A program made the position numbers and the translations under genes. DNA of 64,000 nt from Scatavimonas merdigallinarum (GTDB lineage Bacteria; Bacillota; Clostridia; Oscillospirales; Acutalibacteraceae): the NCBI GenBank assembly GCA_018713055.1, contig DVFW01000024.1:1-64000 (forward strand). Direction: 5' to 3'. Below the pieces are notes generated by a model that was not told the DNA's origin, did no database searches, and was given only the letters and a program-made list of their open reading frames with translations. Positions 60,463 to 64,000 of the stretch are shown here, in pieces (the first letter of the stretch is position 1; the number at the start of each line of letters is the position of its first letter).

Positions 60463-60771
60463 ATGCGCTTTTACTTAATCAGTGATAATGTAGATACACA
60501 GATAGGCATGCGCCTTGCCGGGATAGAAGGCATTGTCATCCATAAAGACAATGAAGTCAGGCAAGCATTGCAGGAAGCTATGGAAATGGAAGACGTAGGC
60601 GTGATCCTGATGACGGAGCGCCTGATGTCGTTATGCCCTGAACTGGTATATGACCTGAAGTTGAACAGGCAGCGCCCCCTGATTGTAGAAATTCCGGACC
60701 GTCATGGCAACGGCCGTACAAAGGATTCTATTACACGGTACGTACAGGAAGCAATCGGCGTAAAGCTGTAA
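60463..60771 (+). CDS. ntpF: V-type ATPase subunit F
   Basis: 102 residues, central-stalk subunit F. MRFYLISDNVDTQIGMRLAG at the start, VGVILMTERLM and PLIVEIPDRHG near 78 are typical of the family. AGGTGA precedes the ATG. An in-frame ATG at 60436 lacks a ribosome site. Confidence 0.9.
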   Translation: MRFYLISDNVDTQIGMRLAGIEGIVIHKDNEVRQALQEAMEMEDVGVILMTERLMSLCPELVYDLKLNRQRPLIVEIPDRHGNGRTKDSITRYVQEAIGVKL

Positions 60772-60852
60772 GCCGGCTGCCATACATAGTAGCGGGAATG
60801 CACCCCCTATGCGTTTTTAAATGAAATTTATGCGGAGAGGAATGGTTCAACC

Positions 60853-61449
60853 ATGGAACCCAGAGAAGATAAAACAGGCAATTTTCTGCATGCAATACAG
60901 AAGTATGCCGACGAACAGAAACATAAGATTGAATCTGAGGTTGAACATTTTAAGCAGCAGGAGCTTAAAAAAGCCGAAGACGAAGGCCTGCGGGACGCAT
61001 ACAACCTGATTCAGAAAGAAATGGCGGCTATGCGCGCCGGTATAGCAAGCCAAGCGGCGCAAAAAGAGGCACAGGGCAGGCAGCGCCTTTATCAAAAGCG
61101 TTTAGAGATTATGAAAGATATATTTTCTAAAGCTACCCAAAAGCTGGTCGCATATACAAAAACAGATGCGTACAAGGAACGCATGAAAGAATGCGCAAAA
61201 GAGATTTCTGCCTATTTAAACGGGCATGATTGCGTCTTGTATATTAAGCCGGAGGACGAGGGACTCAAAGGCGACCTTTCTGCATGCTTTAACGGACCTT
61301 GCTCGGTCAAAACCAGCAAAGACATTAAAATCGGCGGTATAAACGCCTATTGTGAAAGTTTGGGGATTGTAGTAGACCAGACGCTGGATACCAGGCTTTC
61401 TGACCAAAAGGAATGGTTTTTACAAAATTCCGGATTAAAGGTCAAATAA
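60853..61449 (+). CDS. ntpE: V-type ATPase subunit E
   Basis: 198 residues. The N-terminal half is a long coiled coil (about 15-95). The C-terminal half has the mixed fold of peripheral-stalk subunit E (SCKVKTSKDIKIGGINAYCESLGIVVDQTLDTRL, here beginning CSVKTSKD, key GGINAYCESLGIVVDQTLD). GAGAGGAA precedes the ATG. It sits between F and A as in related operons. Confidence 0.9.
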   Translation: MEPREDKTGNFLHAIQKYADEQKHKIESEVEHFKQQELKKAEDEGLRDAYNLIQKEMAAMRAGIASQAAQKEAQGRQRLYQKRLEIMKDIFSKATQKLVAYTKTDAYKERMKECAKEISAYLNGHDCVLYIKPEDEGLKGDLSACFNGPCSVKTSKDIKIGGINAYCESLGIVVDQTLDTRLSDQKEWFLQNSGLKVK

Positions 61450-61503
61450 TTTCTTTTACACTTTACCGCCTGCGTGCACAGCAATCGGAGAGGATTGGTT
61501 TTT

Positions 61504-63264
61504 ATGGAAAATCAAAATGTGATATATGGAATAAACGGCCCCGTTGTTACCATAAAAAACACAAAATCGTTTTCAATGATGGAAATGGTTTATGTTGGAA
61601 AGGAAAAGCTTGTTGGTGAAATTATTGGAATTACCGAACAGCTTACCACCATACAGGTTTATGAAGAGACAACCGGACTTAAACCCGGCGACCCCGTCTA
61701 TGGCACAGGCGCGCCAATGAACGTAACATTGGGGCCCGGCATCATCGACAACATTTTTGATGGGATTGAACGTCCTCTCAAAGCAATTGAGGAAAAGGCC
61801 GGTGCATTTATCCAAAGGGGCGCCTCCGTTTCTTCCCTGGATGAGCAAAAGCTATGGGACGTTACCATCAAGGTAAGGCCGGGCGATTATTTAGCCGGTG
61901 GGCAGATTTATGCCGTCTTGCCTGAAACCGCCATTATTGAGCACCGGCTGTTAACGCCGCCGGCCCTTTCCGGAGAGGTCGTCTATACAGCTCCAAACGG
62001 AAAATATAAGCTGCATGACACAATTGTTACAATCAAGGACAATACCGGCGCAACACATGACCTGACGCTTTGCCAACAATGGCCAATCCGTATACCACGT
62101 CCCGTTCAGACAAGGCTGCCGGCGTCTGTGCCGCTGATTACCGGACAAAGGATCATTGACACGCTTTTCCCTATCTCCAAAGGCGGAACAGCTGCTATCC
62201 CCGGTGGGTTTGGCACAGGAAAAACCATGACGCAGCATCAGCTTGCCAAATGGTGCGATGCCGACATTATTATTTATGTAGGCTGCGGCGAACGCGGCAA
62301 TGAAATGAGCCAAGTGCTGGATGAATTTTCTGAACTAATCGACCCAAAATCACAGCGCCCCATGACAGACAGAACCGTGCTGATCGCCAACACATCCAAT
62401 ATGCCTGTGGCAGCGCGTGAAGCTTCTATCTATACCGGTATTACCCTTGCGGAATATTACCGCGATATGGGGTATCACGTGGCAATTATGGCCGACTCCA
62501 CCTCGCGCTGGGCGGAAGCCCTGCGCGAAATCTCCGGCAGGTTGGAAGAAATGCCGGCTGAGGAGGGCTTCCCCGCTTATCTGCCTTCCAGGCTTTCTGA
62601 ATTTTACGAGCGTGCCGGACGCGCCGACGTTTTATGCGGCAGTGAAGGTTCCGTTACAATTATCGGCGCCGTTTCTCCACAGGGAGCAGATTTTTCCGAA
62701 CCGGTCACACAAAATACCAAGCGCTTTACGCGCTGTTTTTGGGCGCTTGATAAAAGTCTTGCTTACGCCAGGCATTATCCTGCAATCAACTGGATCACAA
62801 GCTACAGCGAATACTTTACAGATCTGGATCCCTGGTTCATTGCCCAAGAAGGCAACGATTTTATTAAATACCGCAGAAAGATCAACGGTATTCTTCAGGA
62901 AGAAAACCGTTTAATGGAAATTGTAAAGCTAATTGGCGCGGACGTTTTGCCGGACGATCAGAAACTGATTATTGAAACGGCCAGGGTTATTCGGGTAGGC
63001 TTTTTACAGCAGAATGCTTTCCATGCCGACGATACCTTTGTACCACTTGACAAACAGAAGCTGATGATGAAAACCATTTTGCATCTGCATAAAAAAGCAA
63101 AACATCTGATTTCTGCCGCAATCCCCATTTCCAGAGTATTGGAACTTGGGCTGTTTGATAAGCTGACAAAAATGAAATATGACATCCCTAATGATAAGCC
63201 CGAAATGTTTGACGCCTACCTTAAGGAAATTGACCAGGCAATTGATTCTCTGACGGAATCCTGA
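61504..63264 (+). CDS. ntpA: V-type ATPase catalytic subunit A
   Basis: 586 residues. Catalytic subunit with Walker A GGFGTGKTMTQHQ, the Glu and Arg switch region CGERGNEMSQVL, Walker B VAIMADSTSRWAEALREISGRL (key MADSTSRWAEA) and the A-specific non-homologous insert near residues 110-190. It starts with GGAGAGG 10 nt before ATG 61504. An in-frame ATG at 61474 has no ribosome site. Confidence 0.96.
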   Translation: MENQNVIYGINGPVVTIKNTKSFSMMEMVYVGKEKLVGEIIGITEQLTTIQVYEETTGLKPGDPVYGTGAPMNVTLGPGIIDNIFDGIERPLKAIEEKAGAFIQRGASVSSLDEQKLWDVTIKVRPGDYLAGGQIYAVLPETAIIEHRLLTPPALSGEVVYTAPNGKYKLHDTIVTIKDNTGATHDLTLCQQWPIRIPRPVQTRLPASVPLITGQRIIDTLFPISKGGTAAIPGGFGTGKTMTQHQLAKWCDADIIIYVGCGERGNEMSQVLDEFSELIDPKSQRPMTDRTVLIANTSNMPVAAREASIYTGITLAEYYRDMGYHVAIMADSTSRWAEALREISGRLEEMPAEEGFPAYLPSRLSEFYERAGRADVLCGSEGSVTIIGAVSPQGADFSEPVTQNTKRFTRCFWALDKSLAYARHYPAINWITSYSEYFTDLDPWFIAQEGNDFIKYRRKINGILQEENRLMEIVKLIGADVLPDDQKLIIETARVIRVGFLQQNAFHADDTFVPLDKQKLMMKTILHLHKKAKHLISAAIPISRVLELGLFDKLTKMKYDIPNDKPEMFDAYLKEIDQAIDSLTES

Positions 63265-63294
63265 CATAACACCAGCGAAAGAAGGTAAAAAACC

Positions 63295-64000
63295 ATGATT
63301 ATAGATTATGTGGGCGTAAAAGAGATTAACGGCCCTCTGATCGTTATAGACGGCGTGCAAGGCGCTTCGTATGAAGAGATCGTAGATATTCGCCTTGACG
63401 ACGGTACATCCCGCCAGGGAAGAATCGTCCAGATAGCGGGACAGCGCGTAGTCGTCCAGGTTTTTGAGGGAACTCGCGGCGTATCGCTTAAAAATACAAA
63501 AACCAGGCTGACAGGCCATCCAATGGAACTACCGCTTTCACCGGAAATGATTGGCCGTATTTTTGATGGCGTAGGAAGACCGATCGACGGGCTGGGTGAG
63601 ATTTTTCCAGAAAAGCGTTTAAATGTCAACGGCACGCCGATTAACCCTGTTTCCAGAGTATATCCCAGAAACTATATTAACACCGGCGTTTCTACAATTG
63701 ATACACTCATGACGCTGATCAGAGGACAGAAGCTTCCAATTTTCTCCGGATCCGGCATGAAGCACAATGAACTTGCCGTTCAGATTGTCCGTCAGGCAAA
63801 AATTGCCGATGCATCCGGGCAGGGCTTCTGCGTTGTGTTTGCCGCCATGGGCGTAAAAAATGATGTTGCGGAGTATTTTCGTCACAGTTTTGAGCAGTCG
63901 GGCGTATTACAGAGAGTCGTCATGTTTTTAAACCTTTCCAACGATCCGATCATTGAACGTACTTTAACGCCGCGCTGCGCTCTGACTGCAGCAGAATACC
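63295..64000 (+). CDS. ntpB: V-type ATPase subunit B (partial, runs off the window)
   Basis: The first 235 codons of the regulatory non-catalytic subunit B are present. GPLIVIDGVQGASYEEIVDI, MIGRIFDGVGRPIDG, NYINTGVSTIDTLMTLIRGQKLPIFSGSGMKHN (key GVSTIDTLMTLIRGQKLPIF) and CVVFAAMGVKND match the family, including the degenerate P loop GSGMKHN. GAAGG lies about 10 nt before the ATG. The frame stays open to the edge. Subunit D would be expected beyond. Confidence 0.95.
   Translation, partial: MIIDYVGVKEINGPLIVIDGVQGASYEEIVDIRLDDGTSRQGRIVQIAGQRVVVQVFEGTRGVSLKNTKTRLTGHPMELPLSPEMIGRIFDGVGRPIDGLGEIFPEKRLNVNGTPINPVSRVYPRNYINTGVSTIDTLMTLIRGQKLPIFSGSGMKHNELAVQIVRQAKIADASGQGFCVVFAAMGVKNDVAEYFRHSFEQSGVLQRVVMFLNLSNDPIIERTLTPRCALTAAEY

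Noticed and set aside
1..64000. tRNA, rRNA, CRISPR array, insertion sequence or prophage
   Set aside because: No T-loop GGTTCGAATCC-type sequences, regularly spaced repeats, transposase or integrase motifs were seen on either strand.

Overview
The window reads as chromosome of an anaerobic, fermentative, spore-forming member of the Clostridia (Bacillota). The grounds are dipicolinate synthase (dpaA/dpaB), a SpoIIE-family phosphatase, bifunctional AdhE, pyruvate formate-lyase with its activase, a ferredoxin-dependent 2-oxoacid oxidoreductase, a V-type ATPase operon, the Gram-positive MurT/GatD pair, a class D sortase, strong AGGAGG ribosome sites and consensus TTGACA-N17-TATAAT promoters. G+C looks mid-40s percent by eye. 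No rRNA, tRNA, phage, transposase or CRISPR was seen.

Layout. 1-4.8 kb (minus): a peptidoglycan-binding secreted protein that looks frameshifted, an aminoglycoside-phosphotransferase-like kinase and adhE behind a consensus promoter overlapped by a Rex-like operator. 4.8-11.1 kb (minus): zinc-ribbon protein, metY, a P-loop ATPase, the four subunits of a 2-oxoacid:ferredoxin oxidoreductase and an orphan solute-binding lipoprotein. 11.2-13.0 kb (minus): dpaA, dpaB and a DUF1540 protein. 13.2-18.9 kb (plus): murT-gatD (GatD lacks the expected catalytic residues), recD2 and a ComF-type phosphoribosyltransferase. 19.1-25.0 kb (minus): a partner-switching-like module made of a MATE transporter fused to an RsbW-like ATPase, a GNAT protein, a sensor-phosphatase and a free RsbW-like protein. 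25.2-33.5 kb: a SleB-like hydrolase, leuB, a CpsB/YwqE-type phosphatase, a class D sortase with probable substrate, Nnr, a lipoprotein and MazF. 33.6-38 kb: a LysM protein, enolase, an FAD/Rieske oxidoreductase and a tocopherol-cyclase-like protein. 38-46.7 kb (minus): a C39 peptidase lipoprotein, galU, a zinc-ribbon membrane protein, pflB-pflA behind a ZTP (pfl-motif) riboswitch, a phosphopantetheinyl transferase and a second MATE transporter. 46.7-53.5 kb (plus): prfB without the programmed frameshift, then a two-component system and ABC transporter that share a direct-repeat promoter. 53.5-64 kb: a PHP phosphatase, the ACT/UPF0210 pair and a V-type ATPase operon in the order G/H-like, C, I, K, F, E, A, B, with B cut by the window edge.

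How it fits together. AdhE and PflB/PflA make ethanol, acetyl-CoA and formate. adhE appears tied to NADH/NAD through Rex, and pflBA to folate/purine status through ZTP. The ferredoxin oxidoreductase and V-ATPase cover low-potential electron flow and ion pumping. Envelope functions are frequent: MurT/GatD, sortase, SleB-like and C39 hydrolases, LysM and PG-binding proteins, GalU, and the peptide-resistance-like sensor/ABC module. The best candidate for an undescribed system is the MATE-ATPase / GNAT / sensor-PP2C / RsbW-like cluster at 19.1-25.0 kb.
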